This document shows, in pieces, positions 7,476 to 15,596 of a stretch of 18,021 nucleotides of DNA. The notes beneath the pieces were generated by a model that did not search any database, was not told where the DNA came from, and saw only the letters and a list, made by a program, of their open reading frames with translations. The number at the start of each line of letters is the position of its first letter. Within the stretch, counting starts at the first letter, position 1. This DNA comes from CAYOVG01 sp964407285 (lineage in GTDB: Bacteria > Desulfobacterota > Syntrophobacteria > Syntrophobacterales > Syntrophobacteraceae): positions 1 through 18,021 of the forward strand of contig CAYOVG010000119.1 of NCBI GenBank assembly GCA_964407285.1, given 5' to 3'. Made by a program: the position numbers and the translations under genes.

Positions 7476-9899
7476 TCAGCGCAGCACCGCGTTGAAGGCG
7501 CTCACGACCTTGTCCACCAGCCGGTTGTGAACCAGATTCACTTCTTCGTCCGTGAGACTCCGGTCCGGCGCCCGGTACACGAGTCTGTAGCCGACGCTCT
7601 TCTTGCCCTCTCCGAATTGGGTTCCCCGGTACAGATCGAAAACTTCGGCTTCTTCGAGAAGCGGTTCCCGCTGCTCTCTTATCAGGTCGAGAGGCTTTTG
7701 CACCGGCAGGTCCTCATTCACGATGACGGCCATATCGCGCCCCACGGCAGGGAATTTGGGCATCGAACGGAACAAGGGGCGCGGCTGCCTGAGGGCGAAG
7801 AGCCGGTCGAAGTCGAGTTCGAAAACGAACAGATCCTTCTTGAGATCGAACGCTTTTGCCACATCGGGGTGGATCTGCCCCAGCGTGCCCACGTATTCAT
7901 CGCCGGCGAAAACGGAAGCCGACCTCCACGGATCCATGTACGGCGGCATGCCCTCCGTGTTGAATCGCACCGGCTCTGTTAGATGGAAGAGGGCGAGCAC
8001 CGCTTCCACAAGCCCCTTGGCGTCCGCAAAATCGACCTGTTCATCGCCTCCGTAGAGAAGATCGGGGTACCGCCTGCCGGCCAGGACCCCGGCCAGGTGG
8101 AATTTCTCCTCGGGTAGGGGCGCGCCGTCGGACGGGAGAAAGACCTTGCTGAGTTCGAAGAGCTTCAGGTCTTCGTTCTTGTGGTCGAGATTGTATGCGG
8201 CCGTCTGGAGTATCCCCACAGTCAGGGTGGTTCGCATTACGTCCTGCTCATCGCTGATCGGGTTTTTCACCTCGATCGGATGGAGCCTCGGGTCATCCTG
8301 CGGGAGCCGCAGATGCGCCAACAACTGGCGCGAGATAAAGGAATAGGTGACGAGTTCGCAAAGACCGTAGCCTTCCAGCGTCCGCCTGGTATCCTCCCGC
8401 ATCCGCAGGTGCGGGTTCTCGGGCGCGGATGCGATCCGTACTTCCGGCTGAGTGACCGGGATACTGTCGTACCCGGCCAGCCTGGCCACTTCCTCCGCCA
8501 GGTCCACCTCCCGGCTGATGTCATGCCGGAAGGGCGGCGGCACGACGCGCAGCGTCGCCGGGTCGGAATCATCGACTTCCATTTCGATGGACCGCAGAGC
8601 GTTCGCCATTTTCGCCGATCCGATCGGAATGCCAAGAAATTTGGCGGTCCTCTCCACGCGCAGGTTCAGCACGGGCGGTTTGATGGGATTGGGGTATTCG
8701 TCTATTCTTCCCTTTGCGATTACTCCGCCCGCAAGCTCTTGCATCATCAGCGCCGCGCGGTCGACTGCCCGGATAACGCCTTCCGGGTCCGTTCCACGCT
8801 CGAAGCGGTAGCACGATTCCGTGCGAAGTCCCAGCTTCCTACCAGTGCGGCGTATCGACTGGGGCTGAAAGAAGGCGCTCTCGATGAGGACCCGGTTCGT
8901 TTCCTGCACGATTTCCGAATTGAGCCCGCCCATTATTCCGGCAATGGCTACCGGCCCCGCCCCGTCGCAGATCATCAGCGTATCGTCGAAAAGGGTCCTC
9001 TCGGTAGAATCGAGCGTCGTGAAACGTTCTCCGGTACGGGCGCGGCGCACCACGATCCTGTGTTCCTTCAGGCGGTCGAAGTCGAACGCGTGGAGGGGTT
9101 GCCCCATCTCCATGAGAATCCAGTTGGTCACATCGACAATGTTGTTGATGGAGCGAAGCCCGACGGCTTCCAGCCTGTTCCGGAGCCAACGGGGGGATGG
9201 ACCGATGGTGACCCCCTGGATGAGCCTCGCGGCATAACGCGGGCACCCGATGGGGTCTTCCAGTGTGACGGAGGCGAGCGATTCTATGGGGGGACCGTCT
9301 TCTCGCACCGAAATGGCGGGGTAGCGGATGCGTGAGCCGCATATCGCGGCGACTTCCCTGGCAATACCCATGATGGAGAGGCAATCCGCCCGGTTGGGCG
9401 TGATGGAAACATCCAGCACCGTGTCCCTGATCCCGAGCGCATCTGCCAACGGCGCCCCCAGGGGGATATCGTCATCGGTTGCATCGTCGGAGAGTATCCA
9501 GATGCCGCTCGCATCATCGCCCAGATCCAGTTCCTTTTGTGAACAGATCATTCCCTGGGAGAGTTCACCCCGAACTTTCGCCTCCTTCAGCGTGATGCCG
9601 CCCGGGAGCCGGGCGCCGGGAAGGGCCAGCGCTATCGTTGCGTTCTCGCGAACGTTGGGCGCTCCGCATACCACCTGGTAACTGTTGCGACCGTCGCTCA
9701 CCCGGCAAAGGTGGAGGCGGTCTGCGTTGGGATGCTTCCCTACGCTGTCCACGCGAGCCGTGATGACCTTTTCCAGGTGCGCGCCACGCTCCTCGACCCC
9801 GTCCACTTCGAGACCCGTCATGGTCAGCCGATGAACCAGTTCGTCGACGGAAAGGCCGATATCCACAAAGTCCCGGAGCCATTCAAGCGTTACTATCAT
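7476..9899 (-). CDS. pheT: Phenylalanyl-tRNA synthetase beta subunit
   Basis: 807 residues, full length for bacterial PheT. With PheS it forms the alpha2beta2 enzyme that charges tRNA-Phe; the beta subunit carries tRNA binding and editing of misacylated Tyr-tRNA. Domains in order: N-terminal MIVTLEWLRDFVDI, EMAP-like OB fold (about 40-150, KHPNADRLHLCRV and GELSQGMICSQKEL), B3/B4 editing region (about 210-395, with INNIVDVTNWILMEMGQPLH and RFERGTDPEG), B5 domain (about 400-475, VVPPPFRHDI), the catalytic-like core (about 490-690, AGYDSIP and LFELSKVF), and the C-terminal ferredoxin-fold anticodon-binding domain (about 713-807, KFPAVGRDMAVIV ... GYRLVYRAPDRSLTDEEV). The ATG at 9899 has GAGGA nine bases upstream. 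Unusually, 234 bases separate it from pheS, with an inverted repeat in the gap. Confidence 0.98.
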   Translation of the reverse strand: MIVTLEWLRDFVDIGLSVDELVHRLTMTGLEVDGVEERGAHLEKVITARVDSVGKHPNADRLHLCRVSDGRNSYQVVCGAPNVRENATIALALPGARLPGGITLKEAKVRGELSQGMICSQKELDLGDDASGIWILSDDATDDDIPLGAPLADALGIRDTVLDVSITPNRADCLSIMGIAREVAAICGSRIRYPAISVREDGPPIESLASVTLEDPIGCPRYAARLIQGVTIGPSPRWLRNRLEAVGLRSINNIVDVTNWILMEMGQPLHAFDFDRLKEHRIVVRRARTGERFTTLDSTERTLFDDTLMICDGAGPVAIAGIMGGLNSEIVQETNRVLIESAFFQPQSIRRTGRKLGLRTESCYRFERGTDPEGVIRAVDRAALMMQELAGGVIAKGRIDEYPNPIKPPVLNLRVERTAKFLGIPIGSAKMANALRSIEMEVDDSDPATLRVVPPPFRHDISREVDLAEEVARLAGYDSIPVTQPEVRIASAPENPHLRMREDTRRTLEGYGLCELVTYSFISRQLLAHLRLPQDDPRLHPIEVKNPISDEQDVMRTTLTVGILQTAAYNLDHKNEDLKLFELSKVFLPSDGAPLPEEKFHLAGVLAGRRYPDLLYGGDEQVDFADAKGLVEAVLALFHLTEPVRFNTEGMPPYMDPWRSASVFAGDEYVGTLGQIHPDVAKAFDLKKDLFVFELDFDRLFALRQPRPLFRSMPKFPAVGRDMAVIVNEDLPVQKPLDLIREQREPLLEEAEVFDLYRGTQFGEGKKSVGYRLVYRAPDRSLTDEEVNLVHNRLVDKVVSAFNAVLR

Positions 9900-9964
9900 T
9901 CTCTACATTCCTCGTGTCCATCTCTTCTTCAATGAAAGAGCATGCCGATGCGTACGCGGAAGCC

Positions 9965-10092
9965 ACAAACGAGACACGGATGGACAGGAATGAATACCGA
10001 TGTACACGGACACTATGAGAATAGATTTTTCCCTTTATCCGTGCTGCCCGGTGTTCATCTCTGTTCATCCGTGCTCATCCGTGTCCGTTTGT
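9965..10092. repeat. Large imperfect inverted repeat between pheS and pheT
   Basis: The left arm (about 9965-10013, ACAAACGAGACACGGATGGA onward) matches the reverse complement of the right arm (about 10043-10092, ACAAACGGACACGGATGAGC onward) over nearly 50 bases at roughly three quarters identity. Within the right arm a 10-base unit close to TTCATCCGTG is repeated in tandem about three times. The mRNA between pheS and pheT could fold into a long stem. Repeats of the CACGGATGAACACGGATG kind are seen in intergenic DNA of other bacteria; the function is not known to me. Confidence 0.6.
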
Positions 10093-10133
10093 CCCACTCT
10101 ATCAGGGGGCAGGGGAGTGACCTGGAACCCGGA

Positions 10134-11144
10134 TCAGAACTGCTTAAGAAATCGCAGGTCGTTTTCAAAAAAGAGCCGCAGATCGTCAATCCCGAACTTG
10201 AGCATGGCTATGCGTTCGATACCCATCCCAAAGGCAAAACCGCTGACCTCTTCGGGGTCGTACCCGGCCATCTTGAAGACTTCGGGATCGACCATTCCGG
10301 ACCCCAAGATTTCGAGCCATCCAGTGTGGGAACACACCCTGCACCCGGAGCCCCGGCACATCACGCACTGGATGTCCACCTCGGCGCTCGGCTCCGTGAA
10401 GGGAAAAAAGCTCGGCCTGAAACGAAGCTCTACATCCGGCCCGAACATCTGGTGCACAAACGTGGCGAGGATTCCCTTGAGGTCCCCGAAGGAGATGTCC
10501 TTGTCAACCATCAGGCCTTCAACCTGGTGGAACATCGGGGTATGCGTAATGTCCGAATCCCGGCGATAGGTCTTGCCCGGCGCAATGATCCGAATGGGCG
10601 GCTTGCGCTTCTCCATGACCCGCGCCTGTATGGGCGAGGTATGGGTGCGCAGCACGACATCTTCGGAAACATAGAAGGTGTCCTGCATATCGCGGGCGGG
10701 ATGGTCCTTCGGTATGTTGAGGGCCTCGAAGTTGTAGTAGTCCAACTCGACTTCCGGCCCCTCGACCGTCTCGAAGCCCAACCTGTGAAAGATCCGCGAA
10801 ATCTCGGCGGCTATCTGCGTGATGGGGTGCAATCGGCCACGGAGCGGCTTCCGGCCTGGAACGGTCACATCCATGCGCGCCGCCGGACGGCTCAGCGATT
10901 CCCTGGCCTGATCCATCGCCTCGGATAGTCGGGTCTCAAGCTCGTTTTTGACCTCGTTTAAGAGCTTTCCGAGTTCGGGCCGCTTTTCCGCGGGGGCATT
11001 GGGCACCGCTTTGAACAGCAGGGCCAGTTCCCCTTTTCTTCCGAGGTACCGGACCCGGATCTGCTCCAGGGTTTGAGCGTTCCGACCGGCGCCGGCAATA
11101 TCTTTCAGGGCCGCTTCACGAAGCGAGCGAATGTTCTCTTCCAT
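10134..11144 (-). CDS. pheS: Phenylalanyl-tRNA synthetase alpha subunit
   Basis: 336 residues, usual length. It is the catalytic subunit that activates Phe with ATP and transfers it to tRNA-Phe. An N-terminal coiled-coil arm (about 1-90, which contacts tRNA) precedes the class II core. Motif 2 region: IAPGKTYRRDSDITHTPMFH (187-206); FRPSFFPFTEPSAEVDI (242-258); motif 3: GFAFGMGIERIAML (302-315). Four cysteines form CxxC-x4-CxxC (Cys260, 263, 268, 271) in the loop before GWLEILGSGMV. Escherichia coli PheS has no cysteines here, while several other lineages have the knot, which probably binds a metal. The ATG at 11144 lies three bases after the rplT stop, with only a weak AGAAG upstream, so translation is probably coupled to rplT. 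Confidence 0.98.
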   Translation of the reverse strand: MEENIRSLREAALKDIAGAGRNAQTLEQIRVRYLGRKGELALLFKAVPNAPAEKRPELGKLLNEVKNELETRLSEAMDQARESLSRPAARMDVTVPGRKPLRGRLHPITQIAAEISRIFHRLGFETVEGPEVELDYYNFEALNIPKDHPARDMQDTFYVSEDVVLRTHTSPIQARVMEKRKPPIRIIAPGKTYRRDSDITHTPMFHQVEGLMVDKDISFGDLKGILATFVHQMFGPDVELRFRPSFFPFTEPSAEVDIQCVMCRGSGCRVCSHTGWLEILGSGMVDPEVFKMAGYDPEEVSGFAFGMGIERIAMLKFGIDDLRLFFENDLRFLKQF

Positions 11145-11147
11145 CAG

Positions 11148-11501
11148 TTAGGCAGCTTCTTTTGCGATCTGAGCAAGTTGAGCGAAAGCTTCGGGTTCCA
11201 TCATGGCTAGATGGGCCAGCGCCTTCCTGTCCAGGGCGACATTGGCCTTCTTGAGTCCGTTCATGAACCGGGAGTAGCTCAGGCCGTGCTCGCGGGCCGC
11301 CGCATTGATGCGCAAAATCCAAAGGCCCCGGAACGAACGCTTACGCACCCTGCGGTCGCGATAGGCGAATTTGAGAGCACGATCGACGGTTTCGGAAGCC
11401 TGGCGCAGAAGATTTCCACGCGCGCCCCGGAACCCCTTGGCCATTTTCAGTGTCTTCCTGCGGCGCTCGCGAGACTTCACCGCTTTTTTTACTCTAGGCA
11501 T
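11148..11501 (-). CDS. rplT: 50S ribosomal protein L20
   Basis: 117 residues, standard length. It starts MPRVKKAVKSRERRRKTLKM, a very basic N-terminal helix that threads into 23S rRNA, and contains the family pattern LWILRINAAAREHGLSYSRF and GLKKANVALDRKALAHLA. L20 is needed early in assembly of the large subunit and in enterobacteria represses its own operon by binding the rpmI leader. GAGGAGTGTGAGGT precedes the ATG at 11501. The 64-base rpmI-rplT spacer holds a hairpin (11528-11550: GGGAA, one bulged base, CCCG, then CGGG and TTCCC). pheS follows after three bases. Confidence 0.99.
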   Translation of the reverse strand: MPRVKKAVKSRERRRKTLKMAKGFRGARGNLLRQASETVDRALKFAYRDRRVRKRSFRGLWILRINAAAREHGLSYSRFMNGLKKANVALDRKALAHLAMMEPEAFAQLAQIAKEAA

Positions 11502-11565
11502 ACCTCACACTCCTCGTATATCAAACCGGGAAGCCCGCGTTCGGGTTCCCTCCGTCCTTAAGCAC

Positions 11566-11763
11566 CTACAGATAGGGCATCATTCGTTTCAGAGCGGTCG
11601 TGTTCACCGCATGAGCCACCACATCCCGTCTCAGGCCGCGCTTGCGCTTGGACGATTTCTTCGTAAGAATGTGGCTCTTGTTCCCCTTGGCCCGTACAAA
11701 CTTCCCGCTTCCCGTCGTTTTGAAGCGTTTGGCGGCCCCGCGATTGGTCTTGATCTTCGGCAC
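11566..11763 (-). CDS. rpmI: 50S ribosomal protein L35
   Basis: 65 residues, standard length. The protein starts (V/M)PKIKTNRGAAKRFKTTGSGK and ends in the arginine/lysine-rich KRKRGLRRDVVAHAVNT followed by LKRMMPYL, matching L35. The start is GTG at 11763, chosen because it gives the normal N-terminus and has GGGAGG five bases upstream. The frame is open further upstream to an ATG at 11907, but those residues have no L35 character and lie across the promoter at 11845-11873. The leader between that promoter and this start is about 75 bases and could host L20 feedback, though I cannot show a binding fold. Confidence 0.97.
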   Translation of the reverse strand: MPKIKTNRGAAKRFKTTGSGKFVRAKGNKSHILTKKSSKRKRGLRRDVVAHAVNTTALKRMMPYL

Positions 11764-11819
11764 AGAAACCTCCCTCTGCAATAAACCCCACCAGGAGTCG
11801 AAAGTCGTAAATATCCATC

Positions 11820-11860
11820 GGAATCCGCATATAACAAAGCGAGTAGTATATTGGGATTCC
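11820..11860. promoter_or_regulatory. Inverted repeat over the -10 region of the rpmI promoter
   Basis: GGAATCC (11820-11826) and GGATTCC (11854-11860) are perfect 7-bp inverted arms separated by 27 bases, bracketing the -10 box and predicted start of the internal promoter. They could be an operator pair or, in part, an RNA structure. Chance occurrence is possible for 7-bp arms. Confidence 0.3.
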
Positions 11861-11873
11861 ATATACATGTCAA
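11845..11873 (-). promoter_or_regulatory. Sigma70-type promoter for rpmI-rplT-pheS-pheT
   Basis: On the minus strand TTGACA (11873-11868), a spacer of exactly 17 bases, and TATACT (11850-11845) give a near-perfect vegetative promoter. Start of transcription is expected near 11838, about 75 bases before the rpmI start. It lies in the 296-base infC-rpmI gap and lets the ribosomal-protein and pheST genes be expressed apart from thrS-infC. Confidence 0.85.
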
Positions 11874-11902
11874 TAGTTTTTGCATTTATTTCAAGAACCA
11901 CG

Positions 11903-11923
11903 AACAAAACGGTAGTACCGCTA
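11903..11923 (-). terminator. Possible weak terminator downstream of infC
   Basis: On the minus strand a short stem AGCGGT/ACCGTT around 11909-11922 (loop of three) runs into a TTTTGTT tract. The stem is only four Watson-Crick pairs plus flanking weak pairs, so termination is doubtful. It sits between the infC stop (12060) and the internal promoter and may partly insulate the two. Confidence 0.25.
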
Positions 11924-12059
11924 TACTCTTTCGACTACAGCCGGCTCCGCATATCGGTCCCAAAATCCACCATCACCAGAGCAAAGAACCTTTTCGCGCT
12001 TCTCGCATCTTTCGTGGTTGGGGAACCGGTTTCAGCGGCGCCGCCCCGATTCGTGATCC

Positions 12060-12593
<534 letters not shown>

Positions 12594-12814
12594 TTTGTCC
12601 TTTCTCCTGTGCTATTTTTTCTCCTCGACCGGGCCAGTCGGAACCAAGACGGTCCAAACCTCCCCGGCAGGGCGGGGTTGCGGCCCCGCCATCGACAGGA
12701 CCGCGGCCGAGGGGGCCGAAACTCCGCCCTGCCGGCGTCCTTTCAAAGCAGCGTTTCCCTTACGTCAAGGGAAGAAGCTTACGGCGCAACCGTCTCCGGC
12801 GCACCCATTCTCTA
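12594..12814 (-). other. thrS-infC spacer with nested and competing hairpins
   Basis: A perfect 12-bp inverted repeat (12664-12675 with 12724-12735) encloses further complementarity (CGGCCCC 12681-12687 with GGGGCCG 12712-12718), giving a 72-base stem-loop. The same bases can instead form local hairpins GGCGGGG/CCCCGCC (12671-12677 with 12684-12690) and CGGCC/GGCCG (12704-12708 with 12714-12718). A third, independent 7-bp hairpin TTCCCTT/AAGGGAA lies at 12755-12773, nearer thrS. None is followed by a T-run on the minus strand, so they are not standard terminators. They could be a leader switch for infC, an mRNA processing site, or a GC-rich repeat element. Confidence 0.6.
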
Positions 12815-14755
12815 TTATAATGTACCGACACCGACTCGACCACCCGTCGCTTCTCTGCATTCCTTCTCGATCAGTTCAATGAAAGCTTCCGGACTCATCG
12901 GATCCAACTGAGTCCCGTCCTTGCGTCGCGGACGCACCGCCCCCGCTTCCACTTCCCGGTCGCCGATCACGAGCATGTAAGGGATCTTCTGGAGTTGCGC
13001 TTCCCTGATCTTGAAACTGAGTTTATCGTTTCGGTCACCGAGCTCCACTCGCATCCCGGCGCTGCTCAGCCGGCTGAACACCTCCCGAGCGAAATCCAAC
13101 TGGCTGTCCGTCACGGTCATGACGACGGCCTGGACCGGTGCGAGCCACGTGGGGAAGGCCCCCGCATAGTGTTCGATGAGTACCCCCATGAAGCGCTCGA
13201 TGGCTCCCAGCAGCACGCGATGCACCATTACCGGGCGGTGGCGGGCGCCGTCCGAACCCACGTAGGTGAGATCGAAACGCTCGGGGAGCGTGAAGTCGCA
13301 CTGGATGGTGGCGCATTGCCAGCGGCGGTCCAGGGCGTCCTTGAGCTTGACGTCGATCTTCGGCCCGTAGAAGGCTCCGTCGCCCGGATTCACGTCGAAG
13401 GGCAGGCCCTTGTCCTTCAGCGCATCCATGAGCGCGTTGGTCGCCCGCTCCCAATCTTCGTCGCTACCGATGGATTTCTCCGGCCGGGTGCTGATTTCCA
13501 TCTCGTACTCGAACCCGAACATGCTCATCACTTCAATAGCGAAATCGATAATGTTCTTGATTTCCTGCTGGAGTTGGTCCGGGGTGCACAGGATGTGGGC
13601 GTCGTCCTGGGTGAATTGCCGCACGCGCAGCAGTCCGTGCAGCACTCCGGATTTCTCGTGGCGATGCACGGTGCCGAGTTCGAAGTAGCGTAGCGGCAGG
13701 TCCCGGTAGCTCCTGACCCTGGATTTATATATAAGCATGTGGGACAGGCAGTTCATGGGTTTTACGCCGTAAGACTGCTCGTCGATCTCGGTGAAGTACA
13801 TGTTCTCGCGGTAGTGGTCGAAGTGGCCGGAGCGCTTCCAGAGGTCGGTCTTGAGGAGCGTCGGCCCCACCACGATATGGTAGCCCCTGCGCAGATGCTC
13901 ACGCTTCTCGAAGGTCTCCAGGATATGCCGTATAATGGCCCCCTTGGGGTGGTAAATCACCATCCCTGCCCCCACTTCGTCGCTGAAGCTGAAGAGGTCC
14001 AACTCTTTTCCGAGCTTGCGGTGGTCCCGCCTCTGAGCTTCTTCGAGAAAGGTAAGATACTTCTTCAAGGCTTTGGGGTCGGCGAACGCCGTGCCGTAAA
14101 TGCGCTGGAGCATGGGGTTACGCTCATCGCCGCGCCAATAGGCCCCGGCAACGCTGAGGAGCTTGAAAGCCTTCACGTAACCGGTGTTCGGGATGTGCGG
14201 TCCGCGGCACAGATCGACAAAGCTCCCCTGCTGGTAGGTGGAAACACCCGGAGCGTCGATTTCCTCGAGTAGTTCGACCTTGTACTTCTCTCCCATGTTT
14301 TTGAAGGCGTCGATCGCCTCCTCGCGGGAGACATCCTTGCGCGTGAAGGGGAGCTTGCGCGAGATGATATCGGCCATCGCGGCTTCGATCTTCTGCAGGT
14401 CTTCGGTCGTAAACGGTTGCTTCACGTCGAAATCATAGTAAAAGCCGTTCTCAATGGCGGGTCCGATCGCTACCTTCGCATCGGGATAGATGGATTTGAC
14501 GGCCTGTGCCATGATGTGCGACGTGCTGTGGCGAAGTATTTCGAGGCCGGTGGGAGAGTCGGCGGTGACCCCTTCGACGGTGGTGTCTTCCTCGATGTGG
14601 GTCGTAAGGTCCACGAGGCGCCCGTCCACCCGTGCCGCAATCCATTTCTGATTCGGTTTATCCCCCTTTGCGAGGGCTTCGGCGACAGATATTCCTTTAT
14701 CCAGGGATTCCGTTCGCCCGCCTGGAAATGTCACCTGAATTTGCTCGGAAGCCAT
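12815..14755 (-). CDS. thrS: Threonyl-tRNA synthetase
   Basis: 646 residues, full length. It charges tRNA-Thr and clears mischarged Ser-tRNA-Thr. Domains: TGS (1-63), editing domain with HSTSH (His76, His80) and CRGPH (Cys183, His187), class II catalytic core (about 245-535) with zinc ligand Cys336 in PMNCLSHM, motif 2 ELGTVHRHEKSGVLHGLLRV, His387 in FTQDDAHILC and the third zinc ligand in EHYAGAFP, then the anticodon-binding domain (about 540-640, KIREAQLQKIPYMLVIGDRE). The ATG at 14755 has AGGAA eight bases upstream. No strong promoter lies directly before it; a terminator-like hairpin does (14841-14881), with tRNA-Val and its promoter further up, so read-through expression past an attenuator is plausible. 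First gene of the translation cluster. Confidence 0.98.
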   Translation of the reverse strand: MASEQIQVTFPGGRTESLDKGISVAEALAKGDKPNQKWIAARVDGRLVDLTTHIEEDTTVEGVTADSPTGLEILRHSTSHIMAQAVKSIYPDAKVAIGPAIENGFYYDFDVKQPFTTEDLQKIEAAMADIISRKLPFTRKDVSREEAIDAFKNMGEKYKVELLEEIDAPGVSTYQQGSFVDLCRGPHIPNTGYVKAFKLLSVAGAYWRGDERNPMLQRIYGTAFADPKALKKYLTFLEEAQRRDHRKLGKELDLFSFSDEVGAGMVIYHPKGAIIRHILETFEKREHLRRGYHIVVGPTLLKTDLWKRSGHFDHYRENMYFTEIDEQSYGVKPMNCLSHMLIYKSRVRSYRDLPLRYFELGTVHRHEKSGVLHGLLRVRQFTQDDAHILCTPDQLQQEIKNIIDFAIEVMSMFGFEYEMEISTRPEKSIGSDEDWERATNALMDALKDKGLPFDVNPGDGAFYGPKIDVKLKDALDRRWQCATIQCDFTLPERFDLTYVGSDGARHRPVMVHRVLLGAIERFMGVLIEHYAGAFPTWLAPVQAVVMTVTDSQLDFAREVFSRLSSAGMRVELGDRNDKLSFKIREAQLQKIPYMLVIGDREVEAGAVRPRRKDGTQLDPMSPEAFIELIEKECREATGGRVGVGTL

Positions 14756-15022
14756 ATCGAATTCCTATGAGATCAAAGTATAAAATAAGGAGGAACCATG
14801 ACGAATGGGCCGGGGCGGCGGGATTGGGCGTGAGGGGTGAATAAAAAAGGCACCTCTCCCCACCAACAGGAAAAGACGCCTCGAATCAACGCACTATCGA
14901 CCTGTTCCCTGATGAAGACCCTCCCTGGTGCATTCCGGACACCGATGCGATAACAGGTTATACTCAACCCGTTACCTCAAACTCCTTCCGCGTGGAGACA
15001 GACATTCATCTGAATTTTAATT
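14756..15022 (-). other. Leader between tRNA-Val and thrS
   Basis: 267 bases without a recognised gene. It holds the terminator-like hairpin at 14841-14881, a 12-base palindrome ATAACAGGTTAT (14950-14961), and a poor -10-like TATACT close to the thrS ribosome site without a fitting -35. No T-box antiterminator motif (UGGNACCGCG) is present. A short frame starting ATG just after the tRNA (ten codons) and a TTG-started frame crossing the hairpin carry no run of Thr codons, so leader-peptide attenuation by threonine is not supported. Confidence 0.45.
14841..14881 (-). terminator. Strong intrinsic terminator or attenuator upstream of thrS
   Basis: On the minus strand AGGCGTCTTTTCC pairs with GGGGAGAGGTGCCT (13 pairs, several of them G-U) around a loop of about seven bases, followed by TTTTTT (14848-14843) and ATT. 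It lies about 140 bases after tRNA-Val and 88 bases before the thrS start. It may end the tRNA transcript, or act as a conditional terminator in a thrS leader. Confidence 0.7.
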
Positions 15023-15097
15023 TGGTAGGCACGGGCGGTATCGAACCGCCGACTTCTACCGCGTCAAGGTAGCGCTCTCCCCCTGAGCTACGTGCCT
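15023..15097 (-). tRNA. tRNA-Val (anticodon GAC), CCA encoded
   Basis: Full cloverleaf on the minus strand: acceptor AGGCACG/CGTGCCT, D stem GCTC/GAGC, anticodon stem CTACC/GGTAG with loop TTGACGC (anticodon GAC at 34-36, reading GUC and GUU), five-base variable loop AAGTC, T stem GGCGG/CCGCC with TTCGATA loop, discriminator A73 and templated CCA. A35, C36 and A73 fit valine identity. The first pair is A-U rather than the usual G-C. It has its own promoter just upstream and lies upstream of thrS on the same strand. Confidence 0.96.
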
Positions 15098-15112
15098 ATG
15101 TTCAACATGGGC

Positions 15113-15142
15113 TTTATAACGGAACCCGCCCTTCGATGTCAA
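15113..15142 (-). promoter_or_regulatory. Sigma70-type promoter for tRNA-Val
   Basis: On the minus strand TTGACA (15142-15137), an 18-base spacer and TATAAA (15118-15113), ending 16 bases before the tRNA 5' end. The GC-rich stretch between -10 and the tRNA is short, so transcription should start a few bases before the mature end. Confidence 0.8.
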
Positions 15143-15596
15143 GCGAAATGAAGAGGCAAATCGAAAAAGACGCCGGAACCGGAATTTCCGACTCGGGAGG
15201 TAAGAATCGGTCCGGCCATTCCATGGGCCGGCTGATTCGCCGTCAGGAAAATGTGTTCCGCGGACCGTGGCAGTTCAATCAGGGATAAATCTGATGTGCT
15301 TATACCAAATCACTTCAAGTGTTTTTTCAATGAGACCGAACGGAAGAGCGTCGTCAATGAAAGCAGTTGCGGCACTAAATTTGCTTGCACGAACCATGGC
15401 TGGGCTGCTCCATGGCCGTGTACGGGGCCGCATCCGGCCGAATTCCCCCTTGCCGTATGACGAAAGGGTGACGGGGTGGTGAATTTCCGGACCTTTTCCC
15501 TCATTTGATACATAATAATTGTCGTTTCCCGGATGAGAATGTAGAATGGGCGGCAGGGGAGAGGAGCAGGTGATAATCTAGAGTGGGGAGAGATAG
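15143..15596. other. Divergent intergenic region between tRNA-Val and the CheY-SBP-CheW gene
   Basis: 454 bases with no convincing gene. A 12-bp hairpin with one bulge lies at 15205-15237 (CCGGCC/GGCCGG core flanked by AATC/GATT). A small stem CACT/AGTG followed by TTTTTT on the plus strand at about 15312-15327 looks like a weak terminator with no gene to end. Short frames on both strands match nothing I know. Upstream of the fusion gene, CATAAT near 15511 could be a -10 box but has no matching -35; no sigma54 or sigma28 motif is seen. Confidence 0.4.

Noticed and set aside
8181..9335. A 384-codon plus-strand open frame opposite pheT
   Set aside because: It is antisense to a full-length, highly conserved pheT, and its translation has no domain character; long antisense frames are expected in GC-rich coding DNA.
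9941..10133. Short frames in the pheS-pheT gap as a small gene
   Set aside because: Their translations only mirror the CACGGATGA-type repeat; no independent coding signal is seen.
12800..12830. A TATAAT on the plus strand near 12820 as a promoter
   Set aside because: It lies over the thrS 3' end with no fitting -35 box and no plus-strand gene downstream.
14773..14967. Leader peptide or T-box control for thrS
   Set aside because: The frame across the hairpin lacks a run of Thr codons, and no T-box antiterminator motif or specifier-loop layout could be found.
15251..15513. Short frames on both strands upstream of the CheY-SBP-CheW gene
   Set aside because: They overlap each other on opposite strands and match no family, and no promoter or ribosome site supports them.
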